Origin: Jonesiaceae bacterium BS-20
Lineage (GTDB): Bacteria; Actinomycetota; Actinomycetes; Actinomycetales; Cellulomonadaceae
NCBI GenBank assembly: GCA_039995105.1
Contig: CP146203.1
Coordinates: 1,426,001 to 1,490,000 of the forward strand
DNA length: 64,000 nucleotides
Direction of reading: 5' to 3'
How positions within the stretch are numbered: position 1 is the first letter of the stretch; each line of letters starts with the position of its first letter. Below are positions 55,448 to 64,000 of this stretch, piece by piece. A program made the position numbers and the translations under genes. The notes beneath the pieces are model-generated. The model saw only the letters and a list, made by a program, of their open reading frames with translations, was not told the origin of the DNA and ran no database searches.

Positions 55448-56578
55448 TTACAGCAGAACTGGGCCGCCGGGCTTTGGGGCCGCAGCACTAACCTCGGCGT
55501 ATGCGGCAACAAGAAGCATCGGATCCGGGCCTTCTAAACGAACCGGCTTGCCCACGCCCTCCAAGATAACGAACCGCAGCATGTCGCCGCGCGTCTTCTT
55601 GTCTCGACGCATTGCCGTCAGCAACTGCTCCCAGCGATCGCCGCGATAGGTAACCGGCAGGCCAACCGACGACAGAATGGAACGCATGCGTTCCATTACC
55701 GCTTCGTCCAGCTTGCCCGCCAAGCGGGCCAGTTCGGCCGCATAGACCATGCCAACAGAAACTGCGGCGCCGTGACGCCAACCGTACCGCTCAACAAGTT
55801 CAATTGCGTGCGCGAAGGTGTGCCCGTAGTTCAGAATCTCGCGCAGGTCAGACTCCTTGAGGTCCTGGCTCACCACGCGGCCCTTGACTGCGATAGAACG
55901 TTCAACGAGTTCTTGCACAACGTCCCAGAGCTGCGGGGCACTATCGGGCCAGTTCTGCAACTCCTGTGCATTGGCTTCAACTAGCTCAAGAATGACCGGG
56001 TCCGCAATAAAACCGGTCTTGATTACCTCGGCAAGACCAGCAACAAAGTCCCATTTCGGTAAGCTTTCCAACGCAGCAAGATCGCACAGGACGCCCGATG
56101 GGCTGTGGAATGCACCCACCAAGTTTTTGCCCTCGGCGGTGTTAATGCCGGTCTTTCCGCCTACGGCAGCGTCTACCATGCCCAGCAGGGTCGTTGAAAT
56201 GTGAACGACCTTGATTCCACGCAACCAGGTAGCTGCAATGAAACCGGCGACGTCGGTTGTCGAGCCACCACCGATCGAGACAATTGCGTCACTGCGGGTA
56301 AAGTCCGCTTGGCCAAGAATCTGCCAGGCAAACGAAATGACTTCAACGTTCTTGGCTTCTTCCGCATCCGGAATTACGGCTAGCAGGACCTCATACCCTT
56401 GTTCCATAAGGTCCTCGCGCACGCCCGTAGCGGTAGCTTCAAGGGCCTCCGGGTGCACGATCAGGATCTTGCGGACCTCCGCGCCTACCAATTCCGGTAG
56501 TTCCCCCAACAGGTGACGCCCAATGACTACGTTATAGGTGCGCTCGGCGGTTACGGTAATACGGGTATTCGAAGTCAT
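55448..56578 (-). CDS. aroB: 3-dehydroquinate synthase
   Basis: Converts DAHP to 3-dehydroquinate with catalytic NAD+ and zinc. The 376-aa protein shows DAIVSIGGGSTTDVAGFIAATWLRG, TTLLGMVDAAVGGKTGINTAEGKNLVGAFH, LAEVIKTGFIAD, and the metal-binding LNYGHTFAHAIE and WRHGAAVSVGM. Its ATG overlaps the aroK stop by 4 nt. Confidence 0.96.
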   Translation of the reverse strand: MTSNTRITVTAERTYNVVIGRHLLGELPELVGAEVRKILIVHPEALEATATGVREDLMEQGYEVLLAVIPDAEEAKNVEVISFAWQILGQADFTRSDAIVSIGGGSTTDVAGFIAATWLRGIKVVHISTTLLGMVDAAVGGKTGINTAEGKNLVGAFHSPSGVLCDLAALESLPKWDFVAGLAEVIKTGFIADPVILELVEANAQELQNWPDSAPQLWDVVQELVERSIAVKGRVVSQDLKESDLREILNYGHTFAHAIELVERYGWRHGAAVSVGMVYAAELARLAGKLDEAVMERMRSILSSVGLPVTYRGDRWEQLLTAMRRDKKTRGDMLRFVILEGVGKPVRLEGPDPMLLVAAYAEVSAAAPKPGGPVLL

Positions 56579-57123
56579 GAAGGGGTTCCTTGATCAACTG
56601 GCAGTAATGTCAGAATTTCTTGGGCCACCACGGCCGGGGTCTTGTCATCGGTCAGGACCTGCGCGGTAGCAACCTGCTCGTACGTGGGGCGCCGCTTTTC
56701 CATCAAGATCTTCCACTGGGCACGCGGGTTACCCAGCAGCAGTGGGCGTGACTGGTTGAATCCAACCCGTGGAGCGGCGGCCGTAAGGGACACGTCGAGG
56801 AAGATAACGACCCCACCCTGGCCCTGGTAATTGGCCAGGTTGGCCTGGGTCTGCGGGTCTAACACTGCTCCACCACCGAGCGCTAACACCCCGGAGTGCT
56901 CGGTAAGAGCCTTGGCAACTGCGGCGACCTCAAGGGCTCGGAAAGCCGGTTCGCCGTCGTCCATAAAGACATCAGAAATGCTTTTGCCAGCCATTTGCTC
57001 AACGTCTTGGTCGGTGTCTCGCATAGCGACCTTGAGCAGGTGGCTCAGTGCTCGAGCAACCGTACTCTTACCCGCACCGGGTGGTCCCACCAGGACCACC
57101 CTAGGAATGCGTGCCTGAGTCAT
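56575..57123 (-). CDS. aroK: Shikimate kinase
   Basis: Phosphorylates shikimate with ATP. The 182-aa protein has Walker A GPPGAGKST (13-21), DTDQDVEQMAGKSISDVF (shikimate-binding Asp), EPAFRALEVAAVAKAL and LALGGGAVLDPQT, and the lid region RPLLLGNPRAQWKILMEKRRPTY. It begins 2 nt after the aroC stop and overlaps aroB. Confidence 0.95.
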   Translation of the reverse strand: MTQARIPRVVLVGPPGAGKSTVARALSHLLKVAMRDTDQDVEQMAGKSISDVFMDDGEPAFRALEVAAVAKALTEHSGVLALGGGAVLDPQTQANLANYQGQGGVVIFLDVSLTAAAPRVGFNQSRPLLLGNPRAQWKILMEKRRPTYEQVATAQVLTDDKTPAVVAQEILTLLPVDQGTPS

Positions 57124-57125
57124 TT

Positions 57126-58313
57126 TCAGCGCAACAATTCTGGGATTGCTGCAAGGTATGCCTCGTAGTTGCGGCGCGTCTCACCGATAGAGTCGCCCCC
57201 AAACTTCTCGAGTGCACTTGCGGCTAGGGTCAGCGCAACCATGGCTTCGGCTACAACGGCCGCTGGTGGAACGGCACAAACGTCTGAGCGCTGGTGCTGT
57301 GCGGAGGCAACCTTTCCGGTTGAAGTATCAACCGTGGGCAGCGACCGTGGCACGGTTGAAATTGGCTTCATTGCGGCGCGGACCCGCAGGACCTCGCCGT
57401 TGGACATGCCACCTTCGATCCCACCGGCACGGTTGGATGCGCGAGCGATCTTGCCATCCTCACCCGGCACAATTTCATCATGCGCTTGGGATCCGCGGCG
57501 GGCAGCGGTTCTGAAACCGTCACCGACCTCAACGCCCTTAATCGCTTGAATACCCATAAGGGCTCCGGCTAGTTGTGCGTCGAGGCGGCGGTCGCCGTGT
57601 ACGTAGGACCCCAGACCGGACGGTACGCCGTAGGCAAGAACTTCAACAATTCCACCGAGGGTGTCACCGTCTTTGTGGCACTGGTCGATCTCGGCGACCA
57701 TGGCGTCAGAGGTTTCCTTGTCAAAGGTCCGGACCGGGTCGGCGTCTAGGTAAGCTATATCATCCGGGGTTGGTACCGCCCGGCCGTCCGGAACGGACAC
57801 GGGGCCGATTGCGGTTACGTGCGAAACAAGGCGAATTCCAAAAGCCTGCTCCAGGAAGCGGGCGGCTACCGTCCCCAGAGCAACACGCGTTGCGGTCTCC
57901 CTGGCGGAAGCACGTTCGAGCACGGCGCGAGCATCGTCAAAATCGTATTTACGCATTCCAATGAGGTCTGCGTGCCCGGGCCGCGGGCGAGTCAACGGGG
58001 CGTTACGCGCACCCTTGAGCTTGCTCTCATCGACCGGATCGCTAGCCATCACGTCGACCCACTTGGGCCATTCGGTGTTGCCAATTTCAATGGTCAGGGG
58101 GCCACCCTGGCTAATACCGTGGCGCAGTCCGGCCAAAATCCGGACTTCATCCTGTTCAAACTTCATTCGCGCACCGCGGCCATAACCAAGGCGACGGCGG
58201 GCCAAAGCAGCCTGAATGTCTGAGGTTTGGACCTCAATACCAGCGGGGAGGCCTTCAATCACTCCAACGAGCGAGGGGCCATGAGATTCACCTGAAGTTA
58301 TCCAACGAAGCAT
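57126..58313 (-). CDS. aroC: Chorismate synthase
   Basis: Last shikimate-pathway step, FMN-dependent, producing chorismate. A 395-aa protein with [63 protein letters not shown] and [29 protein letters not shown]. The start at 58313 (GATGGGGGC before the ATG) fits every homologue; the open frame upstream is non-homologous and lies in the gap and the prepilin peptidase gene. Confidence 0.96.
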   Translation of the reverse strand: MLRWITSGESHGPSLVGVIEGLPAGIEVQTSDIQAALARRRLGYGRGARMKFEQDEVRILAGLRHGISQGGPLTIEIGNTEWPKWVDVMASDPVDESKLKGARNAPLTRPRPGHADLIGMRKYDFDDARAVLERASARETATRVALGTVAARFLEQAFGIRLVSHVTAIGPVSVPDGRAVPTPDDIAYLDADPVRTFDKETSDAMVAEIDQCHKDGDTLGGIVEVLAYGVPSGLGSYVHGDRRLDAQLAGALMGIQAIKGVEVGDGFRTAARRGSQAHDEIVPGEDGKIARASNRAGGIEGGMSNGEVLRVRAAMKPISTVPRSLPTVDTSTGKVASAQHQRSDVCAVPPAAVVAEAMVALTLAASALEKFGGDSIGETRRNYEAYLAAIPELLR

Positions 58314-58371
58314 GCCCCCATCTTTCCATGTTTTGACTGGCAAGATGACCAATGCCCGGATAACGGACGTG

Positions 58372-59040
58372 TCATGGCGCAAACGCCAGGGTTGCCAGCA
58401 TTGCGAGGAGCGCGCCAAGGCACAACCACGGCCCAAAAGGCAGCGAGGACTTGCGTGACGCCCTCCTGCTGAGCACCAGTATGAGACTAACCAACCCACC
58501 CACCAAGAACGCTAGTACTAGGCCCATGGCAGTGGCTCCCCAACTTAACCACCCACAATAGGCCCCCAGAATTGCACCTAGTTTGACGTCACCAAAACCT
58601 AATCCGCCAACGATACAGAGGATAAATAGCAGTACGTATGCTGCGCCGCCAGATGCGATAGCCCGCCAATAGCTTTCCCAACCCTCCCCTACTGCGAAGG
58701 TGGCACCTGCCAGAAAGACCGCGGTGATTCCAATTCCAGGCAACACAAAACGGTTGGGCAAGATGTGGGTACGAAAATCAATAACGCTCAGTAACACGCT
58801 GATCCCGGTACAAAACCAGTAGGCCATGAGCACGAGCGAGTCCGCCCAAAACCTGGCGCCGGCACCCTGGGGCAGCAAGGCGGCGAACGCCACAAAGAGG
58901 ATCGCGGTAACAAGCACAGTGAGGCTGGTCTGGGTGGGGCGCAATTGCGGCGCTTGGCGCAACCCAAGTTCTCGGTCGGCTAGGCGACTGATCCCCCAAC
59001 CTGCACTAAGCCCAATAACCCCGTGAGCCACCATGAGCAC
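58372..59040 (-). CDS. Prepilin peptidase (A24 family)
   Basis: An integral membrane aspartic protease of 222 aa with six to seven hydrophobic segments. The two catalytic aspartates are in [18 protein letters not shown] and [19 protein letters not shown] (GxGD motif). The N-terminal cysteine-rich methyltransferase domain of large PilD enzymes is absent, as in short A24 proteins of actinobacteria. No pilin or secretion ATPase genes are nearby; its position between aroE and aroC is found in other actinobacteria. Confidence 0.88.
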   Translation of the reverse strand: MLMVAHGVIGLSAGWGISRLADRELGLRQAPQLRPTQTSLTVLVTAILFVAFAALLPQGAGARFWADSLVLMAYWFCTGISVLLSVIDFRTHILPNRFVLPGIGITAVFLAGATFAVGEGWESYWRAIASGGAAYVLLFILCIVGGLGFGDVKLGAILGAYCGWLSWGATAMGLVLAFLVGGLVSLILVLSRRASRKSSLPFGPWLCLGALLAMLATLAFAP

Positions 59041-59136
59041 GGTGCCAACCCCCGTCCCTTATGTCCCAGCCGGCACCATCACCGGTCCCAACACAAGTGC
59101 CAAAAATCCTAACGGGTTTTCATGACAAAGGAAACA

Positions 59137-59988
59137 CTACCGACGCAGTAACAACTCCCCATTGAGCGCGTCGCCCATTTGGGCCACCGGCCCTGGCATG
59201 CCGGTCATGAGACGTACCTGTTCAACTGCTTGGTGGAGCAACATGCGCTCCCCCGTAATCGCGGTTCCGTCAAGTCCGCGCCACGCACTTATCAGTGCGG
59301 TTGGATCTGGATCATAGGCAACATCGAGCAACACACCCGTCACGGCCCGTCCCTCTTGAGCCTCAAGCAACCGGGCCGCGATGTCGTCACCGGCAAATGG
59401 TGGAAGCGTTGAGACCACTACATCGAACGTGTTCAGTCCAGCTGGCGCCTTACTCAGTAATTCGAATGTGGGTGAGACTCCCATGCGAGACGCCGCCATG
59501 CGCAGCTCTGCAGTGCGACCCAACGAGCGAACGTAGACTACGGGGTCAGTACAGCCCAGTTCGGCTAACGCTGCGAGGGTTGAGGAGGCCGTTGCCCCCG
59601 CGCCTAGGATTGCCGCGCGTTTGATACCTGGTTTTGCGCCGCCCTCTTTAAGCGCCATGACCAGTCCGTACACGTCGGTGTTGGTCCCCACCAAACTGCG
59701 GTGGACACCGGCTCCGGTGAATAAGACGGTATTCACCGCACCGGTGACCTCGGCTAGCGGATCAATATGATCCAGCAGTTTAAACACCACTTGTTTGAGC
59801 GGCATGGTCAAACTTAAGCCGCCCCACGTACCGTCTAAGCCCTGGATGAACGCTGCCAACTGGTCTTGATCAACGTCAAACCGGCCATAGGTCCAGTCCA
59901 ACCCGAGCTGTTCATAGGCCGCGCGGTGCAACACCGGGGACAATGAATGCGCAATAGGGTGGCCCAAAACTGCCGCTTGCTTTGTCAT
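59137..59988 (-). CDS. aroE: Shikimate dehydrogenase
   Basis: NADP-dependent reduction of 3-dehydroshikimate. The 283-aa protein has VLGHPIAHSLSPVLHRAAYEQLG (substrate binding), GLSLTMPLKQVVFKLLD with the catalytic lysine, GAVNTVLF, GTNTDVYGLVMAL, and the nucleotide-binding AAILGAGATASSTLAALAELG. The glycine-rich loop is GAGATA, a common variant. It follows mltG by 18 nt. Confidence 0.94.
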   Translation of the reverse strand: MTKQAAVLGHPIAHSLSPVLHRAAYEQLGLDWTYGRFDVDQDQLAAFIQGLDGTWGGLSLTMPLKQVVFKLLDHIDPLAEVTGAVNTVLFTGAGVHRSLVGTNTDVYGLVMALKEGGAKPGIKRAAILGAGATASSTLAALAELGCTDPVVYVRSLGRTAELRMAASRMGVSPTFELLSKAPAGLNTFDVVVSTLPPFAGDDIAARLLEAQEGRAVTGVLLDVAYDPDPTALISAWRGLDGTAITGERMLLHQAVEQVRLMTGMPGPVAQMGDALNGELLLRR

Positions 59989-60006
59989 AGAGTTTCTTAG
60001 CCCCGG

Positions 60007-61176
60007 TCAGTCTTTAGACTGCTCACGCAGCCAGGCACGGTAGAGCTCAACGGCTGCTTCGTGCTCGGCCCACGTCTCAGAGAAGATCGTCTCCTTGGTC
60101 AAGGGGTTAATCGTGACGAAGTAGAAGTAGTCGGTATTCTCGGGGTTGAGTGCGGCCTCAACGGCCACCAAGCTCGGCGATGCAATCGGGGTCTTTGGCA
60201 GGCCCTTGATCCGGTAGGTGTTCCATGGGTTATCCTCTGCGCGCTGGTCACTCGTAGTGGCCGCATTTGAGGTTCCGCCGTGCACATAGTGCACGGTCGA
60301 GTCCATCTGGAGGCGCTCATCCGCTTCCAAGCGGTTGTAAATGACTGAGGCGACAACCGGCATGTCAACTTCACTACCGGCTTCCTTCTCCACAATCGAA
60401 GCTACGTTGAGAATCCGTTGCCAGTCCTTCTCCGGAATTTCAAGTGAGTTAAGCCGCGTTACCGTACGCCCCACCATTTCCTTGATGACTTCCTCGGCGG
60501 TGACATCCGGTCCAAATCGGTAATCGCCGTCTGCGAGCCAGCCCTCATAGGAGCCTTCCGCCACGGATGGCAGCCCTGTTGCGGCGACGTCCTTCATCGC
60601 AGCCTCGAGCTGTTCCTCGGTCAGTCCCGTAATACCCTTAATTGTCTGAGATATCTGGGCAACGTTCTGGCCGGGAGTAATTTGGATTCGGTTTCCAGAC
60701 AAGTTATCAAGATCAAGCAGCATCTCGAGAGCAGTAGCAGCAGGAAGCTCTTTGTACAGGGAATAGGTTCCCGGCTGAATCTTGTCAGCATTAGGGTTAG
60801 CAAAGGTAGCGTTTACAAAGACCGATGCCGTTGCAATTACACCGTTGTCGACCAGCGTCTTGGCGATTGCCGAACCGCTATCACCCGGATTAACGGTAAT
60901 TTCAACCGGTTCGGTTCCGGTGCCAACGAAGTCTTGTATCTGCTCGGCCTCGTTATTCTGGCTATCTTTGATGTCGCCAAAAAAGTTGGTGGCAAACTTC
61001 CAGGTACCATACAACACACCACCGATGATGATCACCGAGATCAACGTAGCGATGAGTCCAGAGCGGCGTCTTTTCGATGCCTGCTGCCGCTGACGGTCTA
61101 GTTCCCTGCGTTGGGTTCTAGATAGTCCCGCCGTGCGGTGTTCCTCTTGCCCAGTTGGGTCAAAGAGATCATTCAC
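60007..61176 (-). CDS. mltG: Endolytic murein transglycosylase MltG
   Basis: Cleaves nascent peptidoglycan strands. The 389-aa protein has a basic cytoplasmic tail (RTQRRELDRQRQQASKRRR), one transmembrane helix (residues about 40-57), a LysM-like segment and the YceG catalytic domain with the glutamate in VASIVEKEAGSEVDMPVVASVIYNRL and QMDSTVHYVHGG. The GTG at 61176 (MNDLFDPTGQ) has GGAGG 7 nt upstream and is preferred to a GTG ten codons earlier. Conserved neighbours: ruvX upstream, aroE downstream. Confidence 0.92.
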   Translation of the reverse strand: MNDLFDPTGQEEHRTAGLSRTQRRELDRQRQQASKRRRSGLIATLISVIIIGGVLYGTWKFATNFFGDIKDSQNNEAEQIQDFVGTGTEPVEITVNPGDSGSAIAKTLVDNGVIATASVFVNATFANPNADKIQPGTYSLYKELPAATALEMLLDLDNLSGNRIQITPGQNVAQISQTIKGITGLTEEQLEAAMKDVAATGLPSVAEGSYEGWLADGDYRFGPDVTAEEVIKEMVGRTVTRLNSLEIPEKDWQRILNVASIVEKEAGSEVDMPVVASVIYNRLEADERLQMDSTVHYVHGGTSNAATTSDQRAEDNPWNTYRIKGLPKTPIASPSLVAVEAALNPENTDYFYFVTINPLTKETIFSETWAEHEAAVELYRAWLREQSKD

Positions 61177-61271
61177 TGGTTTTCCTCCGAGCATTTGAGT
61201 ACGCACCGTGTGGTCCGTACTCCCGTAAGGCTGGTTGGCTAGTTAAAGAACCTAGCCGAATTCTGGCCTAT

Positions 61272-61814
61272 TTACCTAACCGGGGCAAGGGTTCCTGCAC
61301 GCTTACCACTATTTTTTTCAGTTTCCATAGCTGATTCCAAGATGATCACTGCCGCTACCTGATCCACGACCGAGCGGTGTTTCTTTCCGGCTCGTCCGGA
61401 GGTGTACAGCGCTTGGTGCGCCGTTACCGTGGTCAGCCGTTCATCGACAAAATAGACTGGAACAGGCGCGATCAACTGCGCCAAAAGGTCGCCGTATGCT
61501 GCGCTCACGGCCGATGACTCGCTGTCTTTGCCCGATAGGTGACGCGGTTGGCCAATGTAAACCACGGCCGCACTGCGTTCTTCAACTTCCGCAACGAGCT
61601 GGGCAATGTCCTTGGGGAGCACCCGTGGGATCGCTCCGCCCTGCCGGTAGGTGATTGACCGGTCCCGGTTCAAAGTTGCCACCGGATTAGCCATAATCCC
61701 GTCTGGGTCGCTGGCGGCAAGACCCACACGCACACCGCCGACATCGACGGCCAAGCGGGCCCCGCGCGCAAGTGGCGCGGGACCTACCTGTTCATGTTCT
61801 AAAAACTCAGACAC
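61272..61814 (-). CDS. ruvX: Holliday junction resolvase-like RuvX (YqgF)
   Basis: An RNase H-fold nuclease linked to rRNA processing and DNA repair. The 180-aa protein has LAVDVGGVRVGLAASDPDG (first acidic motif), VYIGQPRHLSGKDSESSAV, PVYFVDERLTTVTAHQAL and KHRSVVDQVAAVIILESAM; the catalytic Asp and Glu residues are present. It starts with GTG and overlaps the alaS stop by 8 nt. Confidence 0.93.
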   Translation of the reverse strand: MSEFLEHEQVGPAPLARGARLAVDVGGVRVGLAASDPDGIMANPVATLNRDRSITYRQGGAIPRVLPKDIAQLVAEVEERSAAVVYIGQPRHLSGKDSESSAVSAAYGDLLAQLIAPVPVYFVDERLTTVTAHQALYTSGRAGKKHRSVVDQVAAVIILESAMETEKNSGKRAGTLAPVR

Positions 61815-64000
61815 CGACTACGCCCTTGATCTGCTGGACAATGCCATCAAGTGCCTGCGGCAAGGCAGCCACATTGGCGCCACCGCCCTGGGCCATGTCA
61901 TCCTTACCGCCACCGCCACCGCCGAGAGTGCCAGAAGCGGTTTTAGCCAACGCTCCGGCCTTCACACCGAGGTCGCGAGCACTTTGGTTGGTCACAATAA
62001 CCACCTGCGGGCGGTCTTTTGCCACGCCTGCGATCGCTACGACACTCGGAGCTGAGTCACCCAGTCGCGCCCGGACGTCAAGTGCCAGCGCGCGCAGCCC
62101 CTCGGGGGTTGCTGCATCTCCAAGGTTCTGGGTGACTACCTTGACCGTGCCTACAACCGCGGCTTCAGCAGCAAACTTGCCAGCCGAGGCCAACAATTGA
62201 GCCTGCTGTAGCTGTGCGAGTTGCTTCTCGGAGTCTTTCAGCTTTGCCACCAGGTTGCTGACACGGTCTGGCAGCTCTTCTGAACGAACGTTAAGCAGTC
62301 CGGACAGTTGGTTGACGAGGGCACGTTCCTTGGCTTGGAATCCATACGCTCCATTGCCAACGAGTGCATCAACACGCCTAACACCGGAACCAATTGAGGC
62401 TTCACCCAAAATAGTCACCAAGCCGAGGTCACCGGACTGGCCAACGTGCGTTCCTGCGCAGAGCTCGCGGGACCATTCATCCCCGATCGAAACCACGCGG
62501 ACCCGGTCACCATACTTCTCGCCAAAGAGCGCCATGGCACCCATCGCACGGGCCTGATCGAGCGAAGTGGTGATGTCACTGACCTCGAGGTTCTCCCGCA
62601 GGCGGTCATTGACGCGTCCCTCAATCTCAACGAGCGCATTTTGTGGCACTGCCTGGCTTTGACGGAAGTCAAAGCGGATACGGCTTGGTGAGTTCTCGGA
62701 ACCCGCTTGGGTGGATTCGGCGCCCAGAGTTTCTTGGAGTGCCTTGTGGATCATGTGCGTTGCCGTGTGTGCCTGGCTGATCTGACGGCGTCGGTCACCA
62801 TCGATCTCGGCGATCACGGGATCGTTCAGGTGCAGCGATCCCTCAGTCAATCGGCCACGGTGAACGCTCAACCCGTTGACCGGTGACTGAACGTCATCCA
62901 CCTCAAACGTTGCCCCGCCATCTGACAGGACCGTGCCGTGGTCAGCTAGTTGCCCACCCTTTTCAGCGTAGAACGGCGTGCGGTCCAAGATAATCTCAAC
63001 ATCTGCAGGTGCGCTTACCGCGTTCTGGCTTACACCGTCAACGAGCATTGCCAAGACTTTGGCTGGTGCCTTCGCGTCGGTATAACCCAAGAACTCGTTT
63101 GGTGCGAGCAGCCCGGCTGCTAGGTCTTGGTAGACCGAAAGGTCAGAGTGGCCCTGCTTCTTAGCCAAGGCATCGGCGCGGGCCCGGTCACGCTGTTCTT
63201 GCATCAGCGACCTGAAGGCCTTCTCATCAACCGCGACGCCCTGTTCCGCGGCAACCTCAAGCGTGAGGTCAATGGGGAACCCGTAGGTGTCATGGAGCGT
63301 AAACGCTTGTGAGCCGGTCAATGAGGCGCCACCCTTGGGGTGGTTTTCCTTAGCGGTGCTCACCGCCGTGTCCAAGATGGTCAGGCCAGCAGTAAGGGTA
63401 CGGCGGAAGGCCTCTTCCTCGGCCGTTGCCGTAGCTAGGATCGTCGCCCAGTTTTCCTCAAGATACGGGTAAGACTCCGCCATAACGTTCTTTGACGTCT
63501 CAAGCAAAGCTGGGATAACCGGTTCGGTCACCCCAAGCAGCCGCATTGACCGAATCACACGGCGCATCAGGCGGCGCAGCACGTAGCCGCGGCCCTCATT
63601 GGATGGGCGAACGCCGTCGCCAATGAGCATCAGTGACGAGCGCACGTGGTCAGCAACTACACGGAAACGCACATCGTCATCGTTGTTCTCGCCGTAGACC
63701 TTGCCGGCCTGCTGCATCGCGGTCTCGATCACGGGGAAGATCTGGTCGATCTCGTACATGTTGTTAACGCCCTGCTTCAGCAGCGCCACGCGCTCAAGTC
63801 CCAGGCCGGTGTCGATGTTGTGCTGTTTCAGGGGACCAACAATGTCAAATTTGTCCTTGGCGGTCACGTTTGTCAGCTGGTACTGCATGAACACGAGGTT
63901 CCAAATTTCAAGGTAGCGGTCCTCGTCAACAACGGGTCCGCCTTCTTTACCGAACTCTGGCCCACGGTCGATGTAGATCTCCGAGCATGGTCCACCCGGG
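61807..64000 (-). CDS. alaS: Alanine-tRNA ligase (partial, C-terminal 730 aa)
   Basis: Charges tRNA-Ala and edits Ser/Gly-tRNA-Ala. The N-terminus is beyond the window; the visible part begins in the aminoacylation domain (GGPCSEIYIDRGPEFG, EIWNLVFMQY). Then come DHVRSSLMLIGDGVRPSNEGRGYVLRRL, the editing domain with zinc-binding HTATHMIHKAL and CAGTHVGQSGDLG, and a C-terminal DHHA1 domain with the glycine-rich GGGGGKDDMAQGGG. The coding sequence runs through to position 64000 without a stop. Last residues overlap ruvX. Confidence 0.96.
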   Translation of the reverse strand, partial: PGGPCSEIYIDRGPEFGKEGGPVVDEDRYLEIWNLVFMQYQLTNVTAKDKFDIVGPLKQHNIDTGLGLERVALLKQGVNNMYEIDQIFPVIETAMQQAGKVYGENNDDDVRFRVVADHVRSSLMLIGDGVRPSNEGRGYVLRRLMRRVIRSMRLLGVTEPVIPALLETSKNVMAESYPYLEENWATILATATAEEEAFRRTLTAGLTILDTAVSTAKENHPKGGASLTGSQAFTLHDTYGFPIDLTLEVAAEQGVAVDEKAFRSLMQEQRDRARADALAKKQGHSDLSVYQDLAAGLLAPNEFLGYTDAKAPAKVLAMLVDGVSQNAVSAPADVEIILDRTPFYAEKGGQLADHGTVLSDGGATFEVDDVQSPVNGLSVHRGRLTEGSLHLNDPVIAEIDGDRRRQISQAHTATHMIHKALQETLGAESTQAGSENSPSRIRFDFRQSQAVPQNALVEIEGRVNDRLRENLEVSDITTSLDQARAMGAMALFGEKYGDRVRVVSIGDEWSRELCAGTHVGQSGDLGLVTILGEASIGSGVRRVDALVGNGAYGFQAKERALVNQLSGLLNVRSEELPDRVSNLVAKLKDSEKQLAQLQQAQLLASAGKFAAEAAVVGTVKVVTQNLGDAATPEGLRALALDVRARLGDSAPSVVAIAGVAKDRPQVVIVTNQSARDLGVKAGALAKTASGTLGGGGGGKDDMAQGGGANVAALPQALDGIVQQIKGVVGV

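Noticed and set aside
58314-58499. 62-codon upstream extension of aroC
   Set aside because: Chorismate synthases begin MLRW-TSGESHG; the extension crosses into the prepilin peptidase gene.

Overview
The window comes from the chromosome of a moderately GC-rich actinobacterium. Several actinobacterial hallmarks support this: the integration host factor mihF next to gmk and rpoZ; a PriA without helicase motifs; the cluster pgsA-DUF881-small basic protein-DUF881-FHA (GarA/OdhI type)-MerR (FtsR type); a PH-like membrane protein inside the pyr operon and another behind hisG; and the imuA'-imuB-dnaE2 mutagenesis operon. Gene order fits the Micrococcales or Actinomycetales best. I do not name a species.

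Layout. 1-6213 is a leftward block: a DapA-like gene cut by the window edge, then the translesion-synthesis operon imuA'-imuB-dnaE2 behind a LexA box. 6300-13840 is the accessory part: a YbaK-like deacylase, three GNAT acetyltransferases, ArfB, a phospholipase D/cardiolipin synthase, a lone ABC ATPase, a GntR regulator, and a damaged locus (8172-9660) where a truncated formylglycine-generating-enzyme-like gene meets an AbiE (type IV toxin-antitoxin) pair whose toxin gene is truncated. 13861-15895 is leuA with a leucine-rich leader peptide and a probable GntR operator. 15984-25458 holds pyc, a ParA-like ATPase and the pgsA-to-FtsR cell-envelope/division cluster. 25549-28987 holds a DEAD-box helicase with a long structured leader, and glutaminase.

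28988-64000 is almost all leftward housekeeping. In transcription order from the right it runs: alaS-ruvX-mltG-aroE-prepilin peptidase-aroC-aroK-aroB-aroQ; a satD-like gene and a membrane protein; efp-nusB; a fatty acyl-CoA ligase; pyrR-pyrB-pyrC-PH protein-carA-carB-pyrF; mihF-gmk-rpoZ; coaBC; metK-priA-fmt-rsmB-rpe; hisE-hisG-PH protein. A HAD-like gene runs divergently from efp. No tRNA, rRNA, CRISPR array or insertion sequence was recognised.

The most useful regulatory observation is a repeated geometry: a TANNNT-like -10 hexamer exactly 6 nt before the start codon in about nine genes (5 or 7 nt in several others). This implies leaderless transcripts and fixes several start codons. Inverted-repeat operators lie over these promoters at abiE, gntR/leuA, fadD and satD. 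I see no wholly new multi-gene system. The best leads are the AbiE/FGE scar, the GntR-leuA control unit, a probable ATT start codon in gmk, and possible alternative RNA folding in the helicase leader.
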